A DNA stretch of 64,000 bases from Liolophura sinensis (lineage: Eukaryota; Mollusca; Polyplacophora; Chitonida; Chitonidae), in contig NW_027018109.1 in NCBI RefSeq assembly GCF_032854445.1, positions 1 through 64,000 of the forward strand, in the 5' to 3' direction. Positions 35,801 to 50,800 of the stretch are shown piece after piece; the stretch's first letter is position 1, and each line of letters starts with the position of its first letter. The translations under genes were made by a program, and so were the position numbers. The notes beneath the pieces were generated by a model. It was not told where the DNA came from. It worked only from the letters and a program-made list of their open reading frames with translations, and did no database searches.

Positions 35801-38800
35801 GCAGCTGTTGAAAAATTGCAAATTTCCCTGGTTTCCATGGAGTAAGAGCCGTTGCTGGGCACGTGATTATGACATAAATGATCATTCAATTGTCACTACA
35901 GCCAAAAGTATTGGTCGGAGAGCAACACGGTTTGCACCATTCGATTTCTTGTCACAAAATACGTCGGATTAGCCTCTTACCAGAAGCACTGGAACAGTTT
36001 TTCTACTTTTGCATTTTTGCCTGGTCTTTTTGTTAATTGAAATCGGCTACACTGTACTCTGTACAATCGCGACTGATCATTACTATATTCAACTTTTGAC
36101 TATAAGTTATGTGCCCTTCGGTAGCCCAGAAGATCTGAAATCTTTGGGCCAAGCCCATTTAACTCACCCAGCAATTGCCTTACTTCTAAGTGCAAGACAA
36201 TCTCAATGTCTTTATCTACGTGTAGAAAAACTACACCATTTGTACGTGAAAACCACAAGGTACTTGATACAGTCTGCTGTAAAAAGTACAACTGAACACT
36301 GACCCACTTCAGTAAGGTGCCAAAAGATGCGGAATTGAGCCAGGCATCGGCAGCTGTTGAAAAATTGCAAATTTCCCTGGTTTCCATGGAGTAAGAGCCG
36401 TTGCTGGGCACGTGATTATGACATCAATGATCATTGATCTGTCGCTACAGCCAAAAGTATTGGTCGGAGAGCAACGCGGTTTGCACCATTCGATTTCTCG
36501 TCACAAAATACGTCGGATTAGGCTCTTACTAGTAGCACTGGAACAGTTTTTCCACTTTTGCATTTTTGCCTGGTCTTTTTGTTAATTGAAATCGGCTAAA
36601 CTGTACTCTGTACAATCGCGACTGGTCATTACTATATTCAACTTTTGACTATAAGTTATGTGCCCTTCGGTAGCCCAGAAGACGTCAAATCTTTCGGCCA
36701 AGCCCATTTAACTCACCCAGCAATTGTCTTACTTCTAAGTCCAAGACAATCTCAATGTCTTTATCTACGTGTAGAAAAACCACACCATTTGTACATAAAA
36801 AACACAAGGTACTTGATACAGTCTGCTGTAAAAAGTACAACTAAACACTGACCCACATTTATAAGGTGCCAAAAGATGTGGAATTGGGCCAGGCATCGGC
36901 AGCTGTTAAAAAATTGCAAATATCCCTGGTTTCCATGGAGTAAGAGCCGTTGCTGGGCACGTGATTATGACATCAATGATTATTGATCTGTCGCTACAGC
37001 CAAAAGTATTGGTCGGAGAGCAACGCGGTTTGCACCATTCGATTTCTCGTCACAAAATACGTCGGATTAGGCTCTTACTAGTAGCACTGGAACAGTTTTT
37101 CCACTTTTGCATTTTTGCTTCGTCTTTTTGTTAATTGAAATCGGCTAAACTGTACTCTGTACAATCGCGACTGGTCATTACTATATTCAACTTTTGACTA
37201 TAAGTTATGTGCCCTTCGGTAGCCCAGAAGACCTGAAATCTTTGGGCTAAGCCCATTTAACTCACCCAGCAATTGTCTTACTTCTAAGTCCAAGACAATC
37301 TCAATGTCTTTATCTACGTGTAGAAAAACCAGACCATTTGTACATAAAAAACACAAGGTACTTGATACAGTCTGCTGTAAAAAGTACAACTAAACACTGA
37401 CCCACATTTATAAGGTGCCAAAAGATGCAGAATTGGGCCAGGCATCGGCAGCTGTTAAAAAATTGCAAATATCCCTGGTTTCCATGGAGTAAGAGCCGTT
37501 GCTGGGCACGTGATTATGACATCAATGATCAATCAATTGTCGCTACAGCCAAAAGTATTGGTCGGACAGCAACGCGGTTTGCACCATTCGATTTCTCGTC
37601 ACAAAATACGTCGGATTAGCCTCTTACCAGCAGCACTGGAACAGTTTTTCCACTTTTGCATTTTTACCTGGTCTTTTTGTTAATTGAAATCGGCTACACT
37701 GTACTCTGTACAATCGCGACTGGTCATTACTATATTCAACTTTTGATTATAAGTTATGTGCCCTTCGGTAGCCCAGAAGACGTCAAATGTTTGGGCTAAG
37801 CCCATTTAACTCACCCAGCAATTGTCTTACTTCTAAGTGCAAGACAATCTCAATGTCTTTATCTACGTGTAGAAAAACCAGACCATTTGTACGTAAAAAA
37901 CACAAGGTACTTGATACAGTCTGCTGTGAAAAGTACAACTAAACACTGACCCACATTTATAAGGTGCCAAAAGATGCGGAATTGAGCCAGGCATCGGCAG
38001 CTGTTGAAAAATTGCAAATTTCCCTGGTTTCCATGGAGTAGGAGCCGTTGCTGGGCACGTGATTATGACATCAATGATAAATCAATTGTCGCAACAGCCA
38101 AAAGTATTGGTTGGAGAGCAACGCGGTTTGCACCATTCGATTTCTCGTCACAAAATATGTCGGATTAGCCTCTTAACAGCAGCACTGGAACAGTTTTTCC
38201 ACTTTTGCATTTTTACCTGGTCTTTTTGTTAATTGAAATCGGCTACACTGTACTCTGTACAATCGCGACTGGTCATTACTATATTCAACTTTTGATTATA
38301 AGTTATGTGCCCTTCGGTAGCCCAGAAGACGTCAAATCTTTTGGCCAAGCCCATTTAACTCACCCAGCAATTGTCTTACTTCTAAGTCCAAGACAATCTC
38401 AATGTCTTTATCTACGTTTAGAAAAACCAGACCATTTGTACATAAAAAACACAAGGTACTTGATACAGTCTGCTGTGAAAAGTACAACTAAACACTGACC
38501 CACATTTATAAGGTGCCAAAAGATGCGGAATTGAGCCAGGCATCGGCAGCTGTTGAAAAATTGCAAATTTCCCTGGTTTCCATGGAGTAAGAGCCATTGC
38601 TGGGCACGTGATTATGACATAAATAATCATTCAATTGTCACTACAGCCAAAAGTATTGGTCGGAGAGCAACGCGGTTTGCACCATTCGATTTCTCGTCAC
38701 AAAATACGTCGGATCAGGCTGTTACTAGTAGCACTGGAACAGTTTTTCCACTTTTACATTTTTGCCTGGTCTTTTTGTTAATTGAAATCGGCTACACTGT

Positions 38801-41800
38801 ACTCTGTACAATCGCGACTGGTCATTACTATATTTAACTTTTGACTATAAGTTATGTGCCCTTCGGTAGCCCAGAAGACCTGAAATCTTTGGGCCAAGCC
38901 CATTTAACTCACCCAGCAATTGCCTTACTTCTAAGTCCAAGACAATCTCAATGTCTTTATCTACGTGTAGAAAAACCAGACCGTTTGTACATAGAAAACA
39001 CAAGGTACTTGATACAGTCTGCTGTAAAAAGTACAACTAAACACTGACCCACATTTATAAGGTGCCAAAAGATGTGGAATTGGGCCAGGCATCGGCAGCT
39101 GTTAAAAAATTGCAAATATCCCTGGTTTCCATGGAGTAAGAGCCGTTGCTGGGCACGTAATTATGACATAAATAATCATTGATTTGTCGCTACAGCCAAA
39201 AGTATTGGTCGGAGAGCAACGCGGTTTGCACCATTCGATTTCTCGTCACAAAATACGTCGGATTAGCCTCTTACCAGCAGCACTGGAACGGTTTTTCCAC
39301 TTTTGCATTTTTGCTTCGTCTTTTTGTTAATTGAAATCGGCTACACTGTACTCTGTACAATCGCGACTGGTCATTACTATATTCAACTTTTGACTATAAG
39401 TTATGTGCCCTTCGGTAGCCCAGAAGACGTCAAATTTTTGGGCCAAGCCCATTTAACTCACCCAGCAATTGCCTTACTTCTAAGTGCAAGACAATCTCAA
39501 TGTCTTTATCTACGTGTAGAAAAACCACACCATTTGTACGTGAAAAACACAAGGTACTTGATACAGTCTGCTGTAAAAAGTACAACTGAACACTAACCCA
39601 CTTCAGTAAGGTGCCAAAAGATGCGGAATTGAGCCAGGCATCGGCAGCTGTTTAAAAATTGCAAATTTCCCTGGTTTCCATGGAGTAAGAGCCGTTGCTA
39701 CGCACGTGATTATGACATAAATGATCATTCAATTGTCGCTACAGCCAAAAGTATTGGTCGGACAGCAACGGGGATTGCACCATTCGATTTCTCGTCACAA
39801 AATACGTCGGATCAGGCTGTTACTAGTAGCACTGGAACAGTTTTTCCACTTTTGCATTTTTGCCTGGTCTTTTTGTTAATTGAAATCGGCTACACTGTAC
39901 TCTGTACAATCGCGACTGGTCATTACTATATTCAACTTTTGACTATAAGTTATGTGCCCTTCGGTAGCCCAGAAGACCTGAAATCTTTGGGCCAAGCCCA
40001 TTTAACTCACCCAGCAATTGCCTTACTTCTAAGTCCAAGACAATCTCAATGTCTTTATCTACGTGTAGAAAAACCAGACCGTTTGTACATAAAAAACACA
40101 AGGTACTTGATACAGTCTGCTGTAAAAAGTACAACTAAACACTGACCCACATTTTTAAGGTGCCAAAAGATGCAGAATTGGGCCAGACATCGGCAGCTGT
40201 TAAAAAATTGCAAATATCCCTGGTTTCCATGGAGTAAGAGCCGTTGCTGGGCACGTGATTATGGCATCAATGATCAATCAATTGTCACTACAGCCAAAAG
40301 TATTGGTCGGAGAGCAACGCGGTTTGCACCATTCGATTTCTCGTCACAAAATACGTCGGATTAGCCTCTTACCAGCAGCACTGGAACAGTTTTTCCACTT
40401 TTGCATTTTTACCTGGTCTTTTTGTTAATTGAAATCGGCTACACTGTACTCTGTACAATCGCGACTGGTCATTACTATATTCAACTTTTGACTATAAGTT
40501 ATGTGCCCTTCGGTAGCCCAGAAGACGTCAAATCTTTGGGCCAATCCCATTTAACTCACCCAGCAATTGTCTTACTTCTAAGTCCAAGACATTGTCAATG
40601 TCTTTATCTACGTGTAGAAAAACCACACCATTTGTACGTGAAAACCACAAGGTACTTGATACAGTCTGCTGTAAAAAGTACAACTGAACACTGACCCACT
40701 TCAGTAAGGTGCCAAAAGATGCGGAATTGATCCAGGCATCGGCAGCTGTTGAAAAATTGCAAATTTCCCTGGTTTCCATGGAGTAAGAGCCGTTGCTGGG
40801 CACGTGATTATGACATAAATGATCATTCAATTGTCACTACAGCCAAAAGTATTGGTCGGAGAGCAACGCGGTTTGCACCATTCGATTTCTCGTCACAAAA
40901 TACGTCGGATTAGCTTCTTACCAGCAGCACTGGAACAGTTTTTCCACTTTTGCATTTTTACCTGGTCTTTTTGTTAATTGAAATCGGCTACACTGTACTC
41001 TGTACAATCGCGACTGGTCATTACTATATTCAACTTTTGACTATAAGTTATGTGCCCTTCGGTAGCCCAGAAGACGTCAAATCTTTGGGCTAAGCCCGTT
41101 TAACTCACCCAGCAATTGTCTTACTTCTAAGTGCAAGACAATCTCAATGTCTTTATCTACGTGTAGAAAAACCAGACCATTTGTACATAAAAAACACAAG
41201 GTACTTGATACAGTCTGCTGTAAAAAGTACAACTAAACACTGACCCACATTTATAAGGTGCAAAAAGATGTGGAATTGGGCCAGGCATCGGCAGCTGTTA
41301 AAAAATTGCAAATAACCCTGGTTTCCATGGAGTAAGAGCCGTTGCTGGGCACGTGATTATGACATCAATGATCATTGATCTGTCGCTACAGCCAAAAGTA
41401 TTGGTCGGAGAGCAACGCGGTTTGCACCATTCGATTTCTCGTCACAAAATACGTCGGATTAGCCTCTTACTAGTAGCACTGGAACAGTTTTTCCACTTTT
41501 GCATTTTTTCTTCGTCTTTTTGTTAATTGAAATCGGCTAAACTGTACTCTGTACAATCGCGACTGGTCATTACTATATTCAACTTTTGACTATAAGTTAT
41601 GTGCCCTTCGGTAGCCCAGAAGACCTGAAATCTTTGGGCTAAGCCCATTTAACTCACCCAGCAATTGTCTTACTTCTAAGTCCAAGACAATTTCAATGTC
41701 TTTATCTACGTGTAGACAAACCACACCATTTGTACGTGAAAAACACAAGGTACTTGATACAGTCTGCTGTAAAAAGTACAACTGAACACTAACCCACTTC

Positions 41801-44800
41801 AGTAAGGTGCCAAAAGATGCGGAATTGAGCCAGGCATCGGCAGCTGTTGAAAAATTGCAAATTTCCCTGGTTTCCATGGAGTAAGAGCCGATGCTACGCA
41901 CGTGATTATGACATAAATGATCATTCAATTGTCACTACAGCCAAAAGTATTGGTCGGAGAGCAACGCGGATTGCACCATTCGATTTCTCGTCACAAAATA
42001 CGTCGGATTAGACTCTTACTAGTAGCACTGGAACAGTTTTTCCACTTTTGCATTTTTTCCTGGTCTTTTTGTTAATTGAAATCGGCTACACTGTACTCTG
42101 TACAATCGCGACTGGTCATTACTATATTCAACTTTTGACTATAAGTTATGTGCCCTTCGGTAGCCCAGAAGACGTCAAATCTTTGGGCTAAGCCCATTTA
42201 ACTCACCCAGCAATTGTCTTACTTCTAAGTCCAAGACAATCTCAATGTCTTTATCTACGTGTAGAAAAACCACACCATTTGTACGTGAAAAACACAAGGT
42301 ACTTGATACAGTCTGCTGTAAAAAGTACAACTGAACACTGACCCACTTCAGTAAGGTGCCAAAAGATGCGGAATTGGGCCAGGCATCGGCAGCTGTTGAA
42401 AAATTGCAAATTTCCCTGGTTTCCATGGAGTAAGAGCCGTTGCTACGCACGTGATTATGACATCAATGATCATTCAATTGTCGCTACAGCCAAAAGTATT
42501 GGTCGGAGAGCAACGCGGATTGCACCATTCGATTTCTCGTCACAAAATACGTCGGATTAGGCTGCTACTAGTAGCACTGGAACAGTTTTTCCACTTTTGC
42601 ATTTTTGCCTGGTCTTTTTGTTAATTGAAATCGGCTACACTGTACTCTGTACAATCGCGACTGGTCATTACTATATTCAACTTTTGACTATAAGTTATGT
42701 GCCCTTCGGTAGCCCAGAAGACGTCAAATCTTTGGGCCAATCCCATTTAACTCACCCAGCAATTGTCTTACTTCTAAGTCCAAGACATTGTCAATGTCTT
42801 TATCTACGTGTAGAAAAACCACACCATTTGTACGTGAAAACCACAAGGTACTTGATACAGTCTGCTGTAAAAAGTACAACTGAACACTGACCCACTTCAG
42901 TAAGGTGCCAAAAGATGCGGAATTGATCCAGGCATCGGCAGCTGTTGAAAAATTGCAAATTTCCCTGGTTTCCATGGAGAGTAAGAGCCGTTGCTGGGCA
43001 CGTGATTATGACATAAATGATCATTCAATTGTCACTACAGCCAAAAGTATTGGTCGGAGAGCAACGCGGTTTGCACCATTCGATTTCTCGTCACAAAATA
43101 CGTCGGATTAGCTTCTTACCAGCAGCACTGGAACAGTTTTTCCACTTTTGCATTTTTACCTGGTCTTTTTGTTAATTGAAATCGGCTACACTGTACTCTG
43201 TACAATCGCGACTGGTCATTACTATATTCAACTTTTGACTATAAGTTATGTGCCCTTCGGTAGCCCAGAAGACGTCAAATCTTTGGGCTAAGCCCGTTTA
43301 ACTCACCCAGCAATTGTCTTACTTCTAAGTGCAAGACAATCTCAATGTCTTTATCTACGTGTAGAAAAACCAGACCATTTGTACATAAAAAACACAAGGT
43401 ACTTGATACAGTCTGCTGTAAAAAGTACAACTAAACACTGACCCACATTTATAAGGTGCAAAAGATGTGGAAATTGGGCCAGGCATCGGCAGCTGTTAAA
43501 AAATTGCAAATAACCCTGGTTTCCATGGAGTAAGAGCCGTTGCTGGGCACGTGATTATGACATCAATGATCATTCAATTGTCACTACAGCCAAAAGTATT
43601 GGTCGGAGAGCAACGCGGTTTGCACCATTCGATTTCTCGTCACAAAATACGTCGGATTAGCCTCTTACTAGTAGCACTGGAACAGTTTTTCCACTTTTGC
43701 ATTTTTTCTTCGTCTTTTTGTTATTGAAATCGGCTAAACTGTACTCTGTACAATCGCGACTGGTCATTACTATATTCAACTTTTGACTATAAGTTATGTG
43801 CCCTTCGGTAGCCCAGAAGACCTGAAATCTTTGGGCTAAGCCCATTTAACTCACCCAGCAATTGTCTTACTTCTAAGTCCAAGACAATTTCAATGTCTTT
43901 ATCTACGTGTAGACAAACCACACCATTTGTACGTGAAAAACACAAGGTACTTGATACAGTCTGCTGTAAAAAGTACAACTGAACACTAACCCACTTCAGT
44001 AAGGTGCCAAAAGATGCGGAATTGAGCCAGGCATCGGCAGCTGTTGAAAAATTGCAAATTTCCCTGGTTTCCATGGAGTAAGAGCCGATGCTACGCACGT
44101 GATTATGACATAAATGATCATTCAATTGTCACTACAGCCAAAAGTATTGGTCGGAGAGCAACGCGGATTGCACCATTCGATTTCTCGTCACAAAATACGT
44201 CGGATTAGACTCTTACTAGTAGCACTGGAACAGTTTTTCCACTTTTGCATTTTTTCCTGGTCTTTTTGTTAATTGAAATCGGCTACACTGTACTCTGTAC
44301 AATCGCGACTGGTCATTACTATATTCAACTTTTGACTATAAGTTATGTGCCCTTCGGTAGCCCAGAAGACGTCAAATCTTTGGGTTAAGCCCATTTAACT
44401 CACCCAGCAATTGCCTTACTTCTAAGTGCAAGACAATCTCAATGTCTTTATCTAGGTGTAGAAAAACCAATCCATTTGTACGTGAAAACCACAAGGTACT
44501 TGATACAGTCTGCTGTAAAAAGTACAACTGAACACTGACCCACTTCAGTAAGGTGCCAAAAGATGCGGAATTGGGCCAGGCATCGGCAGCTGTTAAAAAA
44601 ATTGCAAATATCCCTGGTTTCCATGGAGTAAGAGCCGTTGCTGGGCACATGATTATGACATAAATGATCATTCAATTGTCACTACAGCCAAAAGTATTGG
44701 TCGGAGAGCAACGCGGTTTGCACCATTCGATTTGTCGTCACAAAATACGTCGGATTAGCCTCTTACCAGAAGCACTGGAACAGTTTTTCCACTTTTGCAT

Positions 44801-44895
44801 TTTTGCCTGGTCTTTTGTTAATTGAAATCGGCTACACTGTACTCTGTACAATCGCGACTGGTCATTACTATATTCAACTTTTGACTATATGTTAT
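32817..44895 (+). repeat. Super-HOR unit, 22 monomers, 12,079 bp
   Basis: The unit starts at type a (32817), runs through a-b-c-d-e-f-g-h-i-j-k-l-m (to 39953) and then n-o-p-q-r-o-p-q-s (39954-44895). The next unit starts with type a at 44896. The first 18 anchor intervals are exactly 549 bp each (32817 to 42699 is 9882 bp). The tail contains a tetramer duplication, listed separately. The a-m core is the most consistently repeated higher-order element in the window and matches 44896-52034 throughout. Confidence 0.88.
40503..44346 (+). repeat. Tetramer duplication in the tail (o-p-q-r / o-p-q)
   Basis: Types o, p and q at 40503, 41052 and 41601 recur at 42699, 43250 and 43798, an offset of about 2196 bp or four monomers. 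Type q is marked by 'gacaatttcaatg', 'gtagacaaacc' and 'gagccgatgctacgc'. Type r (42150) intervenes once. In the next super-unit (53682-55877) o, p and q occur only once, with type t between p and q. The repetition is therefore a local expansion and accounts for much of the length difference between the two units. Confidence 0.85.
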
Positions 44896-47800
44896 GTGCC
44901 CTTCGGTAGCCCAGAAGACGTCAAATCTTTGGGCTAAGCCCATTTAACTCACCCAGCAATTGCCTTACTTCTAAGTGGAAGACAATCTCAATGTCTTTAT
45001 CTACGTGTAGAAAAACTACACCATTTGTACGTGAAAACCACAAGGTACTTGATACAGTCTGCTGTAAAAAGTACAACTGAACACTGACCCACTTCAGTAA
45101 GGTGCCAAAAGATGCGGAATTGAGCCAGGCATCGGCAGCTGTTGAAAAATTGCAAATTTCCCTGGTTTCCATGGAGTAATAGCCGTTGCTGGGCACGTGA
45201 TTATGACATAAATGATCATTTAATTGTCACTACAGCCAAAAGTATTGGTCGGAGAGCAACGCGGTTTGCACCATTCGATTTCTCGTCACAAAATACGTCG
45301 GATTAGCCTCTTACCAGCAGCACTGGAACAGTTTTTCCACTTTTGCATTTTTACCTGGTCTTTTTGTTAATTGAAATCGGCTACACTGTACTCTGTACAA
45401 TCGCGACTGGTCATTACTATATGTCAACTTTTGACTATAAGTTATGTGCCCTTCGGTAGCCCAGAAGACGTCAAGTCTTTCGGCTAAGCCCATTTAACTC
45501 ACCCAGCAATTGTCTTACTTCTAAGTCCAAGACAATCTCAATGTCTTTATCTACGTGTAGAAAAACCAGACCATTTGTACATAAAAAACACAAGGTACTT
45601 GATACAGTCTGCTGTAAAAAGTACAACTAAACACTGAACCACATTTTTAAGGTGCCAAAAGATGCAGAATTGGGCCAGGCATCGGCAGCTGTTAAAAAAT
45701 TGCAAATATCCCTGGTTTCCATGAAGTAAGAGCCGTTGCTGGGCACGTGATTATGACATCAATGATCAATCAATTGTCACTACAGCCAAAAGTATTGGTC
45801 GGAGAGCAACGCGGTTTGCACCATTCGATTTCTCGTCACAAAATACGTCGGATTAGGCTCTTACTAGTAGCACTGGAACAGTTTTTCCACTTTTGCATTT
45901 TTGCTTCGTCTTTTTGTTAATTGAAATCGGCTAAACTGTACTCTGTACAATCGCGACTGGTCATTACTATATTCAACTTTTGACTATAAGTTATATGCCC
46001 TTCGGTAGCCCAGAAGACCTGAAATCTTTGGGCTAAGCCCATTTAACTCACCCAGCGATTGTCTTACTTCTAAGTGCAAGACAATCTCAATGTCTTTATC
46101 TACGTGTAGAAAAACCAGACCATTTGTACATAAAAAACACAAGGTACTTGATACAGTCTGCTGTAAAAAGTACAACTAAACACTGACCCACATTTATAAG
46201 GTGCCAAAAGATGTGGAATTGGGCCAGGCATCGGCAGCTGTTAAAAAATTGCAAATATCCCTGGTTTCCATGGAGTAAGAGCCGTTGCTGGGCACGTAAT
46301 TATGACATCAATAATCATTGATCTGTCGCTACAGCCAAAAGTATTGGTCGGAGAGCAACGCGGTTTGCACCATTCGATTTCTCGTCACAAAATACGTCGG
46401 ATTAGCCTCTTACCAGCAGCACTGGAAAAGTTTTTCCACTTTTGCATTTTTACCTGGTCTTTTTGTTAATTGAAATCGGCTACACTGTACTCTGTACAAT
46501 CGCGACTGGTCATTACTATATTCAACTTTTGACTATAAGTTATGTGCCCTTCGGTAGCCCAGAAGACCTGAAATCTTGGGCTAAGCCATTTAACTCACCC
46601 AGCAATTGCCTTACTTCTAAGTGCAAGACAATCTCAATGTCTTTATCTACGTGTAGAAAAACCACACCATTTGTACGTGAAAAACACAAGGTACTTGATA
46701 CAGTCTGCTGTAAAAAGTACAACTGAACACTAACCCACTTCGGTAAGGTGCCAAAAGATGCGGAATTGAGCCAGGCATCGGCAGCTGTTTAAAAATTGCA
46801 AATTTCCCTGGTTTCCATGGAGTAAGAGCCGTTGCTGGGCACGTGATTATGACATAAATGATCATTCAATTGTCGCTACAGCCAAAAGTATTGGTCGGAC
46901 AGCAACGGGGATTGCACCATTCGATTTCTCGTCACAAAATACGTCGGATCAGGCTGTTACTAGTAGCACTGGAACAGTTTTTCCACTTTTGCATTTTTGC
47001 CTGGTCTTTTTGTTAATTGAAATCGGCTACACTGTACTCTGTACAATCGCGACTGGTCATTACTATATTCAACTTTTGACTATAAGTTATGTGCCCTTCG
47101 GTAGCCCAGAAGACCTGAAATCTTTGGGCCAAGCCCATTTAACTCACCCAGCAATTGCCTTACTTCTAAGTCCAAGACAATCTCAATGTCTTTATCTACG
47201 TGTAGAAAAACTACACCGTTTGTACATAAAAAACACAAGGTACTTGATACAGTCTGCTGTAAAAAGTACAACTAAACACTGACCCACATTTTTAAGGTGC
47301 CAAAAGATGCAGAATTGGGGCCAGGCATCGGCAGCTGTTAAAAAATTGCAAATATCCCTGGTTTCCATGGAGTAAGAGCCGTTGCTGGGCACGTGATTAT
47401 GACATCAATGATCAATCAATTGTCACTACAGCCAAAAGTATTGGTCGGAGAGCAACGCGGTTTGCACCATTCGATTTCTTGTCACAAAATACGTCGGATT
47501 AGCCTCTTACCAGAAGCACTGGAACAGTTTTTCCACTTTTGCATTTTTACCTGGTCTTTTTGTTAATTGAAATCGGCTACACTGTACTCTGTACAATCGC
47601 GACTGGTCATTACTATATTCAACTTTTGACTATAAGTTATGTGCCCTTCGGTAGCCCAGAAGACGTCAAATCTTTGGCCAAGCCCATTTAACTCACCCAG
47701 CAATTGCCTTACTTCTAAGTGCAATACAATCTCAATGTCTTTATCTACGTGTAGAAAAACTACACCATTTGTACGTGAAAAACACAAGGTACTTGATACA

Positions 47801-50800
47801 GTCTGCTGTAAAAAGTACAACTGAACACTGACCCACTTCAGTAAGGTGCCAAAAGATGCGGAATTGAGCCAGGCATCGGCAGCTGTTGAAAAATTGCAAA
47901 TTTCCCTGGTTTCCATGGAGTAAGAGCCGTTGCTGGGCACGTGATTATGACATAAATGATCATTCAATTGTCACTACAGCCAAAAGTATTGGTCGGAGAG
48001 CAACGCGGTTTGCACCATTCGATTTCTTGTCACAAAATACGTCGGATTAGCCTCTTACCAGAAGCACTGGAACAGTTTTTCTACTTTTGCATTTTTGCCT
48101 GGTCTTTTTGTTAATTGAAATCGGCTACAGTGTACTCTGTACAATCGCGACTGATCATTACTATATTCAACTTTTTGACTATAAGTTATGTGCCCTTCGG
48201 TAGCCCAGAAGACCTGAAATCTTTGGGCCAAGCCCATTTAACTCACCCAGCAATTGCCTTACTTCTAAGTGCAAGACAATCTCAATGTCTTTATCTACGT
48301 GTAGAAAAACCACACCATTTGTACGTGAAAACCACAAGGTACTTGATACAGTCTGCTGTAAAAAGTACAACTGAACACTGACCCACTTCAGTAAGGTGCC
48401 AAAAGATGCGGAATTGAGCCAGGCATCGGCAGCTGTTGAAAAATTGCAAATTTCCCTGGTTTCCATGGAGTAAGAGCCGTTGCTGGGCACGTGATTATGA
48501 CATCAATGATCATTGATCTGTCGCTACAGCCAAAAGTATTGGTCGGAGAGCAACGCGGTTTGCACCATTCGATTTCTCGTCACAAAATACGTCGGATTAG
48601 GCTCTTACTAGTAGCACTGGAACAGTTTTTCCACTTTTGCATTTTTGCCTGGTCTTTTTGTTAATTGAAATCGGCTAAACTGTATTCTGTACAATCGCGA
48701 CTGGTCATTACTATATTCAACTTTTGACTATAAGTTATGTGCCCTTCGGTAGCCCAGAAGACGTCAAATCTTTCGGCCAAGCCCATTTAACTCACCCAGC
48801 AATTGTCTTACTTCTAAGTCCAAGACAATCTCAAATGTCTTTATCTACGTGTAGAAAAACCAGACCATTTGTACATAAAAAACACAAGGTACTTGATACA
48901 GTCTGCTGTAAAAAGTACAACTAAACACTGACCCACATTTATAAGGTGCCAAAAGATGTGGAATTGGGCCAGGCATCGGCAGCTGTTAAAAAATTGCAAA
49001 TATCCCTGGTTTCCATGGAGTAAGAGCCGTTGCTGGGCACGTGATTATGACATCAATGATTATTGATCTGTCGCTACAGCCAAAAGTATTGGTCGGAGAG
49101 CAACGCGGTTTGCACCATTCGATTTCTCGTCACAAAATACGTCGGATTAGGCTCTTACTAGTAGCACTGGAACAGTTTTTCCACTTTTGCATTTTTTGCT
49201 TCGTCTTTTTGTTAATTGAAATCGGCTAAACTGTACTCTGTACAATCGCGACTGGTCATTACTATATTCAACTTTTGACTATAAGTTATGTGCCCTTCGG
49301 TAGCCCAGAAGACCTGAAATCTTTGGGCTAAGCCCATTTAACTCACCCAGCAATTGTCTTACTTCTAAGTCCAAGACAATCTCAATGTCTTTATCTACGT
49401 GTAGAAAAACCAGACCATTTGTACATAAAAAACACAAGGTACTTGATACAGTCTGCTGTAAAAAGTACAACTAAACACTGACCCACATTTTTAAGGTGCC
49501 AAAAGATGCAGAATTGGGCCAGGCATCGGCAGCTGTTAAAAAATTGCAAATATCCCTGGTTTCCATGGAGTAAGAGCCGTTGCTGGGCACGTGATTATGA
49601 CATCAATGATCAATCAATTGTCGCTACAGCCAAAAGTATTGGTTGGAGAGCAACGCGGTTTGCACCATTCCATTTCTCGTCACAAAATACGTCGGATTAG
49701 CCTCTTACCAGCAGCACTGGAACAGTTTTTTCCACTTTTGCATTTTTACCTGGTCTTTTTGTTAATTGAAATCGGCTACACTGTACTCTGTACAATCGCG
49801 ACTGGTCATTACTATATTCAACTTTTGATTATAAGTTATGTGCCCTTCGGTAGCCCAGAAGACGTCAAATCTTTGGGCTAAGCCCATTTAACTCACCCAG
49901 CAATTGTCTTACTTCTAAGTCCAAGACAATCTCAATGTCTTTATCTACGTGTAGAAAAACCAGACCATTTGTACGTAAAAAACACAAGGTACTTGATACA
50001 GTCTGCTGTGAAAAGTACAACTAAACACTGACCCACATTTATAAGGTGCCAAAAGATGCGGAATTGAGCCAGGCATCGGCAGCTGTTGAAAAATTGCAAA
50101 TTTCCCTGGTTTCCATGGAGTAGGAGCCGTTGCTGGGCACGTGATTATGACATCAATGATAAATCAATTGTCGCAACAGCCAAAGTATTGGTTGGAGAGC
50201 AACGCGGTTTGCACTATTCGATTTCTCGTCACAAAATATGTCGGATTAGCCTCTTAACAGCAGCACTGGAACAGTTTTTCCACTTTTGCATTTTTACCTG
50301 GTCTTTTTGTTAATTGAAATCGGCTACACTGTACTCTGTACAATCGCGACTGGTCATTACTATATTCAACTTTTGATTATAAGTTATGTGCCCTTCGGTA
50401 GCCCAGAAGACGTCAAATCTTTTGGCCAAGCCCATTTAACTTACCCAGCAATTGTCTTACTTCTAAGTCCAAGACAATCTCAATGTCTTTATCTACGTTT
50501 AGAAAAACCAGACCATTTGTACATAAAAAACACAAGGTACTTGATACAGTCTGCTGTGAAAAGTACAACTAAACACTGACCCACATTTATAAGGTGCCAA
50601 AAGATGCGGAATTGAGCCAGGCATCGGCAGCTGTTGAAAATTTGCAAATTTCCCTGGTTTCCATGGAGTAGGAGCCATTGCTGGGCACGTGATTATGACA
50701 TAAATAATCATTCAATTGTCACTACAGCCAAAAGTATTGGTCGGAGAGCAACGCGGTTTGCACCATTCGATTTCTCGTCACAAAATACGTCGGATCAGGC

